Of a stretch of 64,000 bases of DNA, positions 48,092 through 58,699 are shown piece by piece. Origin of the DNA: Paguma larvata (taxonomy: Eukaryota; Chordata; Mammalia; Carnivora; Viverridae). Position 1 is the stretch's first letter. Each line of letters starts with the position of its first letter. The DNA lies in contig CM057826.1 of assembly GCA_030068075.1 (NCBI GenBank), positions 70,157,312 to 70,221,311 on the forward strand. Reading direction: 5' to 3'. Position numbers and translations under genes: made by a program. The notes below the pieces were generated by a model, which worked only from the letters and a program-made list of their open reading frames with translations, had not been told where the DNA came from and ran no database searches.

Positions 48092-49788
48092 GTACATTAT
48101 AACATTCCAACATCTATGATCGACATATAACATACATAGATTTATAATTATCGTTTAAAAATTTTTAGCCATGAGATGGATAGGATAATATAAAACTCAC
48201 TGGTGTAGAGAATAACAACTGGATCCAAAGTGTTTTTCTGGCAGATGTAATAAGTTAAGGATACCTGCTCAGAAGGCTCAATATTTTCCTACTAATTTTT
48301 TTTAGAGAAGACATGATTCTTCCTAAATGTAAATTTTAAAGGACCTGCCCCCATTTTATTTTACCTCTGATAAAAATGCAAGCCTCAGGGAGGTAATTCT
48401 TAATTCGTCTCAAAGACACAGGGAAAGAATGCAAGTTCTTCCAAGAAGAAACATGGTTTTGTTAGACCAATAATAGGGATAAATACTTAAGGTTTTAGGA
48501 TTGATAAACAGGGATAGATGGACTTTGAATTGCTTCTTGAGATGAGATGCATTTCCAGTTTTATTAACAGAGAGACAGTTGCTTTTAATCCCTCAAAGAA
48601 GTGAATTGTAGCCTTGATGTTAAAGGAATGACATAGCCATCTGTCTGTGTTGGAATACATTTGTTTTTGTTGATTTTCATTTTCCCTCAGTTTTTTTTTT
48701 AGAGAATAATGTAGGAGTTAATCAGAAAACCCTTCAGAGTCTCATTAACTCTGGTAAAGGCACATGGGGGGTACCTTCTTTGTAGACATGGAGGTGTTTC
48801 AGAGCCATTAACTTAATTTTTGGACTTTTGTTTTCACCCTGGTAAAGGCATTTCAAACCAAAAACTAAAGTAAGTATTCAAGTAAAGGATGTTAGAGGAA
48901 AGCAGCAATAATTGAGTCAGTCTTATAGTCTTTTGCAATAGGTACTTCTTGTGTCTTTTTAAAATTTTCCTCAGCTTTCTGCAATGAAATTTTCAATGAA
49001 ACTATTTTTGGAATTTTGAAGTCTGCTTTTAAGTGCACTTTTTAAATGATCTTATCAAATTGGGTTGTTCTTAATGGTCATTGGAACTCTGGCTTTTAAA
49101 TACCCTGAGGGTGGGCAGCAGTTTGCTTGGAACCTAGCTGTGAAGGCAGTGTAATTCGCATTTCTGTAGAGCCTTATTTTGATGCCCCCAACATTATAGT
49201 TACCAAGTCAAATTCTTCAGGACGCAAAACAAGCTTAGTAGGATTTTGCCATTTTTAAAAATATTTATGGCTTTTGCAACCATAGTGCTTAGACATAAAA
49301 TAAGCAGGTGTGCCAGAATGTGTCTTGCCTGACTCTTTGGATTTTTTTTTAAAGATCCCATTTAAAACAAATTTTATTCACCTGAGGCTTCCCACTGGAC
49401 TCAGTCCGGCCTAACTGGGGCCCAATTTAGTTCCGAAATTGAACTCACTCCAGCTCAAATCAGACCCAGTCCAATCCCAGACTCAATCCAGTCTTTAAAA
49501 TTGGACCCAGTCCAACTTTGGTAGGTCACCTCCAATAATTCCCGGTATGGCAAGAGCTAGGAGTTTCCACTAAAAAACCTGGGAATAGTGTCTGTCAGTT
49601 TAAGTTGCCCTCCAATGTAAGGGAAAACCAATTGGATTGTGAGCTGGATGCAAAGAAAATGGAGCTCATAACTGAGATGGAACTTACGCAAGGACCTTGG
49701 AAACAGTGAGAAAGACTGTGAACTCAGAGGGTTAGTAGGGTGTTTCTTACTGTCCCCAAAAGCCATCAGAAGTTTGCTTTGGATCCTG

Positions 49789-49806
49789 TTGCTGCCACCA
49801 AATCCA
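49789..49806 (-). promoter_or_regulatory. Putative tRNA primer-binding site
   Basis: The minus strand reads TGGATTTGGTGGCAGC immediately inside the 5' LTR. A TGG start, complementary to the CCA end of a tRNA, is the rule. I cannot assign the tRNA, and the LTR edge is uncertain by a few bases. Confidence 0.5.
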
Positions 49807-50238
49807 TTAAACAATGAAATCCAGCTGAATAAATTTGAAGATCTAATTAGTTTTATTAAAATTTATTAAAAATTTATTAAAATAATTCATTAGTCGGCAT
49901 CCCATCTAGCACATAGAAAAGAGCTTCCTCAAGCTGCAGAAAAAGAAGGTTTTTGTTTTGTTTTGTTTTGTTTTTAAGGTAGAGAGGGAGTGGAGAAAAG
50001 GAAATTATTAGCAAAGAATACATTGCTTTAGGAAGGTCACTCTCCTAAGAGGAACAGGAGGGGTCTATCAGTAAATTTCCTAGGGATGGCCAGGAAATTC
50101 CAGGTTAACTGGTTAAAGGTTACTTTCCTGGGGGGTTGATACTACAGTTAGGTTACGTATTAAGTCTTGGTGTGAGGACATGGTTCTCTCAATTGATGTA
50201 AGTGACTTCATTTGTGGACTCTGGTTTCCTTTTTCACA
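49806..50238 (-). repeat. 5' LTR of the provirus
   Basis: It aligns along its length to the 3' LTR, with an extra AT-rich expansion of attaaaattt-type units at 49851-49886 and a (GTTTT)n tract at about 49953-49976. The outer end reads ttttcaca, against ttttaaca in the other copy, followed by the gagg duplication. Confidence 0.87.
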
Positions 50239-50300
50239 GAGGTAAAATGGAAATCAGTAGGTGTTTAAAATGTTAAAAGGTAATTCTTTAAATAAAAGAT
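50239..50300 (-). mobile_element. MIR SINE, right part, split by the provirus
   Basis: The sequence gaggtaaaatggaaat then 'cagtaggtgtttaaaatg' continues the reversed MIR interrupted at 43485. The gagg is the target duplication. Confidence 0.6.
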
Positions 50301-50836
50301 GAAGCAAAAGATTCATAATAATCTGTCTTCCACATGATTTTTACAGCCAGACTCAGGACCACAACAGAGCCTGAGAGGTCAGATTTGAAGAAATTCAGTC
50401 TACTGAATATGAAAAAGAAAAAAAAAAAGGATTTAAGAGATCTTTATAGAAGTTAGAAGACTTGCATTATAGTGCCAGCCCGAGACAAGTAAGGTATGTT
50501 ATTTTGGCTTTTGTAAAACATTTTTGTTGAGAATATAATAGTAATATGCCACCGTAAAGTGATAAATGCTGAGTACAGGGTGTTAAATATGATAAATGTA
50601 TATGTTTTAGGAGCTTAGGTTACATCATCTACAAAATGAGTGCCCTTAAATTAAATATCTTTGTTTTACTCAAGCTCCAATATTTCCCAAAAAACATATG
50701 CTTTGCCAGAGCTGATCTTGATTTTTTGATTAATGCTGAATTACTATAAAGAAAAAAGAGTCAACTGTATGCATCTAAGATGTAAGATTTTACCTGGGCC
50801 TAAGGCAAGGATCTGTGATACTATATGTTGATTATC
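50301..50836. other. Unassigned DNA, nothing recognised
   Basis: Short AT-rich stretch between the split MIR and the SINE pair, with an A run near 50419. No feature recognised. Confidence 0.45.
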
Positions 50837-50850
50837 TAAAAGGAGGGAAG

Positions 50851-51069
50851 GGGGTCGCCTGGGGGACTCAGTCATTTAAGCATCTGACTTTGACTCAGGT
50901 CATGATCTCACCATTCTTGAGTTTCAACCCCAGGTCAGGCTCTGTGCTGACAGCTCAGAGCCTGGAGCCTGCTTCGGATTCTGTGTCTCCCTCTCTTTCT
51001 GCTCTTCTCCTGTTCATACTCTGTCTCTCTCAGGAAATGAATAAACATAAAAAACAATTTTTTTTTAAA
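50851..51069 (+). mobile_element. CAN-SINE, plus strand (first of a tandem pair)
   Basis: It has the head gggtcgcctgggggactcag, the middle gctctgtgctgacagctcag, a CT-rich stretch and a long A/T-rich tail. The flank taaaaggagggaag (50837) is echoed by taaaaggaagga (51070). Confidence 0.96.
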
Positions 51070-51082
51070 TAAAAGGAAGGAG

Positions 51083-51258
51083 GGGCACCTCGGTAGGCCA
51101 GTTGGTTGAGCATCCCACTGTTGATTTTTCTTCAGGTCAGGATTCCAGAATTGTATAATCGAGTCCCATGAGCCTGCTTGGGAGTCTCTCTCTTTCTCCC
51201 TCTGCCCCTCACTCAAGTACTCACTCTTTCTCCAAAAAATAAAAATTAAACAAATTTA
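51083..51258 (+). mobile_element. CAN-SINE, plus strand (second of a tandem pair), shortened
   Basis: It begins ggggcacctcggtaggccag, lacks the 'gctctgtgctgacagctcag' part, and ends in an A-rich tail. The flanks aaaaggaaggag (51071) and aaaaggcaggg (51259) look like its target duplication, which is also the right duplication of the first SINE. Confidence 0.92.
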
Positions 51259-52417
51259 AAAAGGCAGGGTAATCCCCACAACCTTGCTGTATGGCCCCAG
51301 GTGCACTGTGTAATTTCTAGGTCTTAACTATATCTTTAAAAATAAATGTTCGCCCCCTGCACTCTGAAAATGCCTAGCATGGTGGCTTTCCCTTAACTTG
51401 GTGTGAGTCCTGGTCCAAGATGGCAATGGAGAAGGACCCTGAATTCCCCTCCTCTACAGACATACCTAATCTATACCTATTTACAGAGTAATTCCTTTTG
51501 AAGAAATACTGAAAGCTGACTGAGCAGCTTCTGCACCACAGAAGACATACCACATAGAGAGCAGTAAGAGAAAAGTAGACACAGTAACAAAGGGAACCAC
51601 CACCACAGTGCTGCAAACTGCCGTGGGGAGGGGTAGTACTGAGGGATTATGAGCACCATCACAGGACCTGAGCACAGTTAAGCCACCACTTAAGAAAGCA
51701 TCTAGAATATAAAAGATCCAGCCTTAGACTCCCACCACATGGCAGGGAGACTACTGGAACTCTCAAGCTTAGAGGGCTGGTGAGTGCCGTGGCTTATGCT
51801 TCCCATCCACACTGATAGTGTAGATGGGAGCAGAATCTGGGTACCGTAACCAACTTGCCTCTTCAAGGAGCACCAAGTTCCCTAGGGGCAGGAGATCCCC
51901 CTCCTCCCACCACCACATGGACAGCATGGAGTGAAGCAAGGCAGGTTCCGAGCACCAGAGTCAGCCAACTGCCTCAGTTACCATGGGCACCTAGATTAGA
52001 CCAGCCCCTGCCATCCCACTAAGGCAGTCACAGCACACACCTGATCACCCCTGGTCATGTTCATTACGGCTCCAGCCATTATGCAAAGGCACAAACTCCC
52101 CCCCCAGATATCCCAGACTGTCCCCACTTCATCTCTAGATGGCTTGCTAAGGTAACCCCAGCACCAGGCATGCTTGGACCTCCTGGCTCAGGCCTGTTTC
52201 AGCAACAGGGTGCCCCTTAAACTGAGCATCCTGAGAACCTCCAGCTTGAGCCATGCCAAGCCCCTCAAGAAAACCTTACTCGTACCCATTTCAACTTCAG
52301 CTGTCCTTCCAGGGCACCCTCTGCACAGTGAGGTCCAAGACTCACTCCAACCCACACCCACTTCAGCTCCAACATGTAATAATACCTAGGGACTCTCAGC
52401 ACTTGCCAGACATGACT

Positions 52418-52440
52418 CCAGCCAGCCAGCCAGCCAGCCA
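52418..52440. repeat. (CCAG)n short tandem repeat
   Basis: Five to six copies of CCAG in the L1 5' region. Confidence 0.9.
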
Positions 52441-52619
52441 AAGTCACCAGGCACACACAGTCTACACAGAGGATGACCATCCACAAGATCATTTCTTCAA
52501 ATTTAGGAGGAATACCTTTTTTGCCTAATTCATAGAAACAAACACAGAAAGTCCAGCAAAATGTGGAGACAGAAGAATATGTTCCAAACAAAAGAACAAG
52601 ACAAAGAACAAGACAAAAA

Positions 52620-53480
52620 AAATGAAACCTAGGTAAGCAATATGCTGGATAAAGTGTTTAAAGTAATGGTCATCAAGATGCTCACCCAGCTGGAGGGAGA
52701 AGTGGGAGAACTATGTGAGAAGTTCGACTAAGAAGTGTAAAATATAAAAAAAGAACCAGAATGGAAGAATGCAATTACTGAAATGAAAAATACGCTTGAG
52801 GGATTTAACAATAGATTAGCAGATGCAGAAGAACTAATCAGTGATATGGAAGATAGGGCAAGGAGAAGCAAAATAGCACAAAGGAAAAACAATGAAAATA
52901 TGAGGATAGGTTAAGGGATCTCTTGGACATCAAGTGAACGTTCATTTTATAGAGGTCCTAGAACGAGAATAGAAAGGGCAGAAAACTGATTGAAAAAATA
53001 ATAACCTGAAATTTTCCTAAGTGGGCAAAGGAAGCAGTCGTTCAGGTTGAGAGGCACAGAAAGTTCCAAAAAGATGAACCCAAGGTAGTCCAGAAGAAGA
53101 CACATAAAATTAAAATGCCAAAATTACAGAAGCAGCAAGAAAGAGCAAAGTGTTAGGTACAAGAAAACCTCATAAAGCTATCAGTTGATGTTTCAACAGA
53201 CACTTTATAGGCAAGGGAGTGGCATGATATATTCAGACCGGAAGGGAAAAACATACAACCAACAATACTGTACTTGGCAAGGTTGTCATTCAGAACTGAA
53301 GCTAAGATAAAGAATTACCCAAACAAAAGTCAAAGGATTCATCACCACTACACTGGGATTACAGGAAATATTTAAGGAAATTTTCTGCTTAAAAGAAGCC
53401 CTAATTAGAAGAAAATAATAGATAAAACATATAAAATATGAAAACATTTACATAAAATGTGGATGAGGGAGTATAGAATC
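52620..53480 (+). pseudogene. L1 ORF1, broken
   Basis: It starts with a coiled-coil-coding stretch ('caattactgaaatgaaaaat', then 'gatatggaagatagggcaag') and continues to the C-terminal domain with 'gacactttataggcaaggga' and 'ggcaaggttgtcattcagaa'. Stops such as the tag at the end of 'gttcgactaag' interrupt the frame. This is an RNA-binding ORF1 remnant. Confidence 0.82.
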
Positions 53481-53769
53481 TGTTCAAACTTAAAAGAGCA
53501 TCAACTTAATATAGACTGCTATATATTTGGGATCCTAGATATGAACCTTAGGTGCCACAAACTCAAATCCTCTAATAGATACACAAAAAGTAGAAAGCCA
53601 AGTATAACATTACAGAGTGTCACCAATAACAAGGGGAGAGAGCAAGAAACAGAGAACACCTACAAAACAACCAGAAAACAATTAATAAAATGACATTAAG
53701 TACATACCTATTTAAATGTAAACTGTCTAAATGCTCCAGTCAAAAGGGGAGTGGCAGACTAGATTTTTT

Positions 53770-53968
53770 ATTTTTATTTTTTAAAGTGTATTTATTGATC
53801 TTAAGTTTACTTAGAAAGAGAGAGAGGGAGAAAGAATCCCAAGCAGGCTCTGCACAGTCAGCACAAAGCCCCATCCTGGGCTTAAACTCATGAATTGTGA
53901 GATCATGACCTGAGCTGAAATCAAGAGTTGAACACTTAACCAATTGAGGCACCCAGGTGCCCCAAACA
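53770..53968 (-). mobile_element. CAN-SINE, minus strand, nested in the older L1
   Basis: The reversed head (tgaggcacccaggtgcccc) is on the right and the T-rich reversed tail on the left. The flanking tagatttttt occurs at 53760-53769 and 53969-53978, an exact 10-bp duplication. Confidence 0.95.
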
Positions 53969-54418
53969 TAGATTTTTTTTTTAAAGACCCATTTATATGC
54001 TGTCTACAAGACACTCACTGCAGACCTATAGATACATATAGACTGAAGTGAAATGATGGAAAATTATGTCATACAAAGAGAAGTTAAAAAAAAGCCAGTG
54101 CAGCAATGCTTATATTAGACAAGATAGACTTTAAAACAAAGACTATAGTAACAGCCCCCCCAAAAAAAAAAAAAAAGGTGTTACCTAATGATAAAAGAGT
54201 CAATCCAACAAGAGGGTATAGAAATTAAAAACATCTATGCATCAACATTGGAGCAGTTAAATATATAAAGCAAATATTAACAGACATAAAGGAAGATAGT
54301 AATACAATAGTAGACAGGGAACTTTCACCTCACTTATATCAATGTATATATCATTCAAGCAGAAAATCAATATGGAAACGGCATCTTTGAATGACACATT
54401 AGACTAGGTAGACTTGAC

Positions 54419-54437
54419 ATATATATATATATATATA
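54419..54437. repeat. Short (AT)n tract
   Basis: Alternating AT, 19 bases, within the L1. Confidence 0.9.
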
Positions 54438-56545
54438 GAACATTCCTTCTAACAACAACAACAAAACAATCTTTTCAAGTGCACATGGAACATTCTCCAG
54501 GATAGATTACATGTTAGGCCAAAAAACAAGTCTCAATAAATTTAAGAAGATTGCAATCATATCATGCATCTTTTCTACCAAAGTGGCATGAGACTAGAAA
54601 TCAATCACAAGTAGAAAACTAGAAAAAAAAAATGAACACATACAAGCTAAACAACATGCTACTCAACAGTATATGGGTCAACAAAGAAATAAAAGAGAAA
54701 ATAAAAAATACATGGAGACAAATGAAAATGAAAACACCATAGTCCAAAATCTCTGGGACTCAATGAGACCTTTCTAAGTGAGAAACCTCTAGCAATTCAG
54801 CCTACCTCAGGACACAACAGATATCTCAAACAATCTAACCTTACCTAAAGGAACTAGAAAAAGAAGAGCAAAGTCCAAGGTTAATAGAAGGAAGGAAATA
54901 ATAAAGATCAGAGCAGACATAAATAAAATAGAGACCAAAAAAAAAACACACACAAAAAAAACAAAGCCCAAGATCAATGAAACCAAGAGCTGGTATCTTT
55001 AAAAAGATAAAGAAAATTGATGAACTCTTAGCCAGGCTCATAAGAAAAAGACAGGATACAAATGAATAAAATCAGAAAGAAAGAGAGAAGTAAAAGTCAA
55101 CACCACAGAAATACAAAGGATTATAGCAGACTACTATGAAAAGTTAAATGTCACTTACCACTTTTTTCCTATATGGTACTGAAATTCCTTGGCAGATTAA
55201 GTAGGCAAGAAAAAGAAACAGAGGCATTGAAATAGAAAAGGAAGAAGTAATGGTTTCTGTTTGCAGATAACATGGTCAACTACCCGGACTGTAACTGACA
55301 TTCATAGGACTCAAATTATATACAAAAAAAAACCTTAAGTCTCCACCAAAAAAACTGTTGGAACAAATCAACAATTTCAGTAAAGTCACAGTATATAAAA
55401 TCAATATACAAAAATTAGTTGTGTTTTTATATACTAACAATAAACTATCCAAAAAAGAAATAAGGAAAACAACCCTGTTTGCAATAGTATTAAAAATAAT
55501 AAAATAGGTATAATTTTAACCAAGGAGGGAGAGCTTCTGTACACTGAAAACTATAAATCATTGATGAAAGAAAGTGAGGAGGGCACAAATAAATAGAGAA
55601 GAATTTCATGATCATTGGTTTGGAAGAATATTGTTAAAATGTCCATACTACCCAAAGCAATCTATAGATTTAATGCGAACCCGATAAAAATTTCAATGGC
55701 ACTTTTCAGAGAAATAGAAAAAATAATCTCTAAATTTGCATGGAGGGCAGAAGATTCTAAATAGCCAAAACAATGTTGAAAGGCAGATCAAAGCTGGAGG
55801 CATCACATTTCCTTATTTCAGACATTATTGCAAAACTATAGTAATTGAAACATTATGGTATCAGCATTTTAAAAGACACATAGAGTAATCGAACAGAATA
55901 GGGAGGATAGAAATGAATGCATGCATATGGTCAATCAATTTTCAATAAACAGGCCAAGAATACACAGTTAGGAATTGGTAGTCTCTTCCATAAATGGTGC
56001 TAGGAAAACTAGAAAGCCACATGAAACTGAATGAAATTGAACCCCTATCTTGTCCCAGCCCCCAAAAGTAACTTAAAATGGATGAAGGACTTAAATGTAA
56101 AACATGAAACCATAAACCATCTGGGAGAAAACACAGGGTGTAGTCTCCTTGACACTGGTCTTGGAAATTATTTTTTAGATTTGACAAAAAACTGAAGCAA
56201 CAATAGCAAAAATAAACAAGCAGAACTACCTCGTACTAAAAATTGCACAGTAAAGGAAACCATCAACAAAATGAGAAGGTAAACCATGGAATGGGAGATA
56301 ATATTTGCAAACCACATAAGGGGATAATATCCAAAATATACAAGGAACTCCTACAACTCAATAGCTAAAAAAACAATAAAAATGGGGTAAGGACTTAAAT
56401 AGACGTTTTCTCAATGAAAACATAAAAATGATCAACAAGTACTTGAAAGAGTGTTTCACATAACTCATCGGGGAAATGCAAATCAAAACCACAATGAGAT
56501 AACCACCTCACCTGTTAGAATGTCTATTATCAAAAAGAAAAGAGA

Positions 56546-56753
56546 GGTGCCTGGGTGACTCAGTCGGTTAAATGTCCAACTTCAGCTCAGATCATGATCT
56601 CGCAGCTAATGTTTTGAGACCCACACTGGGCTCTTTGCTGACAGCTCAGAACCCAGATTTAGATTTTGCGTCTTCCTCTCTCTCTGTCCCTCTCCTACTT
56701 GTGTTGTCTCTCTCTCTCAAAAAAAATTAAAATGTTATTCAAATGTTTTCTTT
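56546..56753 (+). mobile_element. CAN-SINE, plus strand, nested in the older L1
   Basis: The head is ggtgcctgggtgactcagtc, followed by a body and A-rich tail. The duplication aaaagaaaagaga (56533-56545) against aaaagacaagaga (56754-56766) has one mismatch. L1 ORF2 homology continues on both sides. Confidence 0.95.
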
Positions 56754-57048
56754 AAAAGACAAGAGATGACAAATGCTGGTGAGAATAAGAACAGGGAACC
56801 CTTATACGCTGCTGGGAATGTAAACTAGTACAGCCACTAGAAAAAATACGAGAGGTTCCTCAAGAAGTTGAAAATGGAACCATCATATGACTCGGAGTAT
56901 ATTTCAGAGTATATATCCAAAGGATACAAAATCATTATGTCGAAGAAAAATCTGTACTCTTATGTTCATAGCAGCATTAATCATAGCAGCCATAATACAG
57001 AAATAATGCAATTTAGGTTCCATCAACAGATGAATGGGTAGGATTATC

Positions 57049-57050
<2 letters not shown>

Positions 57051-57080
<30 letters not shown>
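57051..57080. repeat. (TG)15 microsatellite inside the L1 end
   Basis: An uninterrupted TG tract lies where L1 ORF2 normally carries a short TA/TG-alternating stretch. The L1 sequence resumes with 'tattggaattttacacct'. Likely length-variable. Confidence 0.96.
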
Positions 57081-57083
<3 letters not shown>

Positions 57084-57105
57084 TGGAATTTTACACCTAA
57101 ACTTG

Positions 57106-58079
57106 TAGTTATAACACATTTTATAGACCTTTAGGGTCACCTAGTGTCTAGAAAGATCAGAGGTTACAGAGTAGTTAAAGAGGGGAAGAAGATAATCTTG
57201 TTGAAGATTTGATAAGAGATAACAAGATTAGCTACAAAACAGGATCCAGTACAATAGATACCAATAGGCACAATTACCAGAAAAAAAAAATTAAAATCTG
57301 TCTCAGGGGAGGCTATCCGGGGAAATAATTGTCCTATGGAATGTATTATAGAACTCATATCAGCATTTGATGGAAATGTTCTCCTCATCTCTCAATTCTA
57401 TAGAAAATCTCTCCTGGGTGGTGGGTCAGGGGAGTCCTTTATTGTTGCATGTAAATCAGATACAGGCCAAGGCTTAAAAGTAGTTAGTTAGGGAGAAGGC
57501 AGCTGAAGTCATTCAACTCCCCTTCCCAGGTTGTGAATACTAAGGGGGCAGGACGAACATCTTGAGTAACTTTGGGAAACTGGGGAGTGGGAAACATCAG
57601 AAAAGGTTTGAGGAGTGTCGTGTAAAAACAATGAGGGTCAGAACATGATGGGGGAGACAGAAACGTGTTTAGAGGAGAAGAACGATAAAGAGAGGAACAC
57701 GGGGAAGTGGGAGTGGTTTTGAGGTCGGAATAGATGTGGGAGTAACAGTTGAGGACGGTGAATGCTGACATATTGGACAGTTTCAGATAAAGTAGGCAGA
57801 TTGTTGGATGGCCTAATTAAGATTATACTGAGAACGCTGTTTTTCTTCTTTATATCAGGAGCAATTAGCAAACCATATTTTAGAGGAGATTTTGGGTCAC
57901 TGATATTCAAGGGCTTTCTGGAGATGAACGAGTTTGGAGAGACTCCCAAAATCCTTGCTCCCATAAACAATGATACTTCATGCGTATGTGTCAGAGTCTC
58001 TCAAAAAGACATATGTAGAGCAGGATTTTACAGTCATGAGAACTGGGACCTTTAACTTTATTAGATATTGCAGATGTAT
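57106..58079. other. Unclassified, strand-asymmetric DNA, possibly old retroviral internal sequence
   Basis: The plus strand is purine-rich at 57.13-57.75 kb. Minus-strand frames (57164-57388, 57484-57771, 57638-57970) are longer than expected and partly overlap. One holds a hydrophobic stretch, FFFLVIVPIGIYCTGSCF, that could be a membrane segment. I cannot name a family. Old ERV internal DNA is one possibility. Confidence 0.3.
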
Positions 58080-58640
58080 TTTGAAAATGATTGCACTAGT
58101 TTTATTTTCACCATAAAAATATTTACACTTGGTCGAGATCCTTACAACATTTAATAATGTGAAACTTTTAGACTTATTCAAACAGATTTGGGCTATAAAT
58201 CGGACTCCTATTGCTTGTGGCTTTAATTTTGTATCCAAAGGACTTGAACATTCTCCCCCTCAGATACCTTCTCAATTGTATTGCCTATTTGTATTTTATA
58301 CTATTTTTCTACAGTTTATAATTTTCTTATACTTTTTGTTAGAATTCTGTAAGTACTCTAGCTGTGAGCCCTTTGCTGGTCATAAATATTGCAAATGTCT
58401 TCTCTCAGCCTGCAAATTATTTCTTTAATTGTTCAAGTACTGAATTTTGAAGACTAAGGTAGGCACATGTTTTCACCTTTTCATTTTATGATTTGTGCCT
58501 GTTTAAATCATCTTCATCTGTGTCTACTACAAAGTCCTAGACATATTTTTCTATATTTTCATAGTGTTTTACATGCTAAGATCAGTGTGACTTTTTGAAG
58601 TGATTTTAGAAGTAATAATATTTTTCTATACGAATCCAAA
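58080..58640 (-). mobile_element. Old L1 fragment, minus strand (3' half of ORF2)
   Basis: The plus strand reads like reversed L1: 'tagctgtgagccctttgctg', 'aatattgcaaatgtcttctc', then 'ctatattttcatagtgtttt'. This pattern recurs in reversed ORF2 C-terminal DNA, compare 27590-27660. It is strongly diverged. Confidence 0.55.
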
Positions 58641-58699
58641 CCTCAATTAGGGACATTAGTTGGGGGCGTTAGAATCCATCCTCAGTTTTGGTAAGATTT

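Larger units (their letters stand above)
45300..49788 (-). other. Provirus internal region, gag/pol not recognisable
   Basis: The stretch is AT-rich and full of stops. Near 49.36 kb the minus strand has an ATGGGA-type start (Met-Gly, as in a matrix protein) after a leader-like stretch, but the frame soon breaks. A roughly 100-bp direct repeat lies at 46801-46915 and 47994-48091. A (TTTTG)n tract lies at about 46980-46997. Confidence 0.5.
43486..50238 (-). mobile_element. Degraded endogenous retrovirus (class-I-like provirus), minus strand
   Basis: Two LTRs in the same orientation (43486-43879 and 49806-50238) flank about 5.9 kb of internal DNA. The 4-bp word gagg is present at 43482-43485 and again at 50239-50242. 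A 4-bp duplication is typical of class I (gamma-like) ERVs. Just inside the 3' LTR (left) is a polypurine tract. Just inside the 5' LTR (right) the minus strand starts with TGG, as a primer-binding site should. An env transmembrane remnant lies at about 44.2-44.7 kb. No gag or pol frame survives. A SINE sits inside at 47380-47590. The LTRs differ by many substitutions and indels, so the insertion is old. Confidence 0.87.
53979..57050 (+). pseudogene. L1 ORF2 remnant with deleted and mutated reverse transcriptase
   Basis: Recognisable pieces run in order: a region at 54.48-54.6 kb with 'gcacatggaacattctccag', a linker at 54.84-55.07 kb encoding LKELEKEEQ-like residues, then after a deletion near 55.16 kb the catalytic site at 55260-55271. 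This site reads Phe-Ala-Asp-Asn instead of Phe-Ala-Asp-Asp, so the second catalytic Asp is lost. 'atcaatatacaaaaattagt' and the C-terminal half follow to about 57.05 kb, with the SINE at 56546-56753 inserted. Many stops are present. Confidence 0.85.
51400..57105 (+). mobile_element. Older L1 retrotransposon, plus strand, with two nested SINEs
   Basis: An L1-type 5' start (tggtccaagatggcaatgga) at about 51409 is followed by a 5' UTR-like region to about 52.6 kb, a broken ORF1 (52.6-53.5 kb) and broken ORF2 material to about 57.1 kb, near the end of ORF2. The 3' UTR is missing or unrecognisable. SINEs at 53770-53968 (minus) and 56546-56753 (plus) interrupt it. Part of the reverse transcriptase is deleted near 55.16 kb. 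It is more diverged than the L1 at 26.7-33.1 kb. Confidence 0.9.

Noticed and set aside
52174..52591. Overlapping frames up to 108 codons
   Set aside because: Older L1 5' region with a CCAG repeat. No protein similarity recognised.
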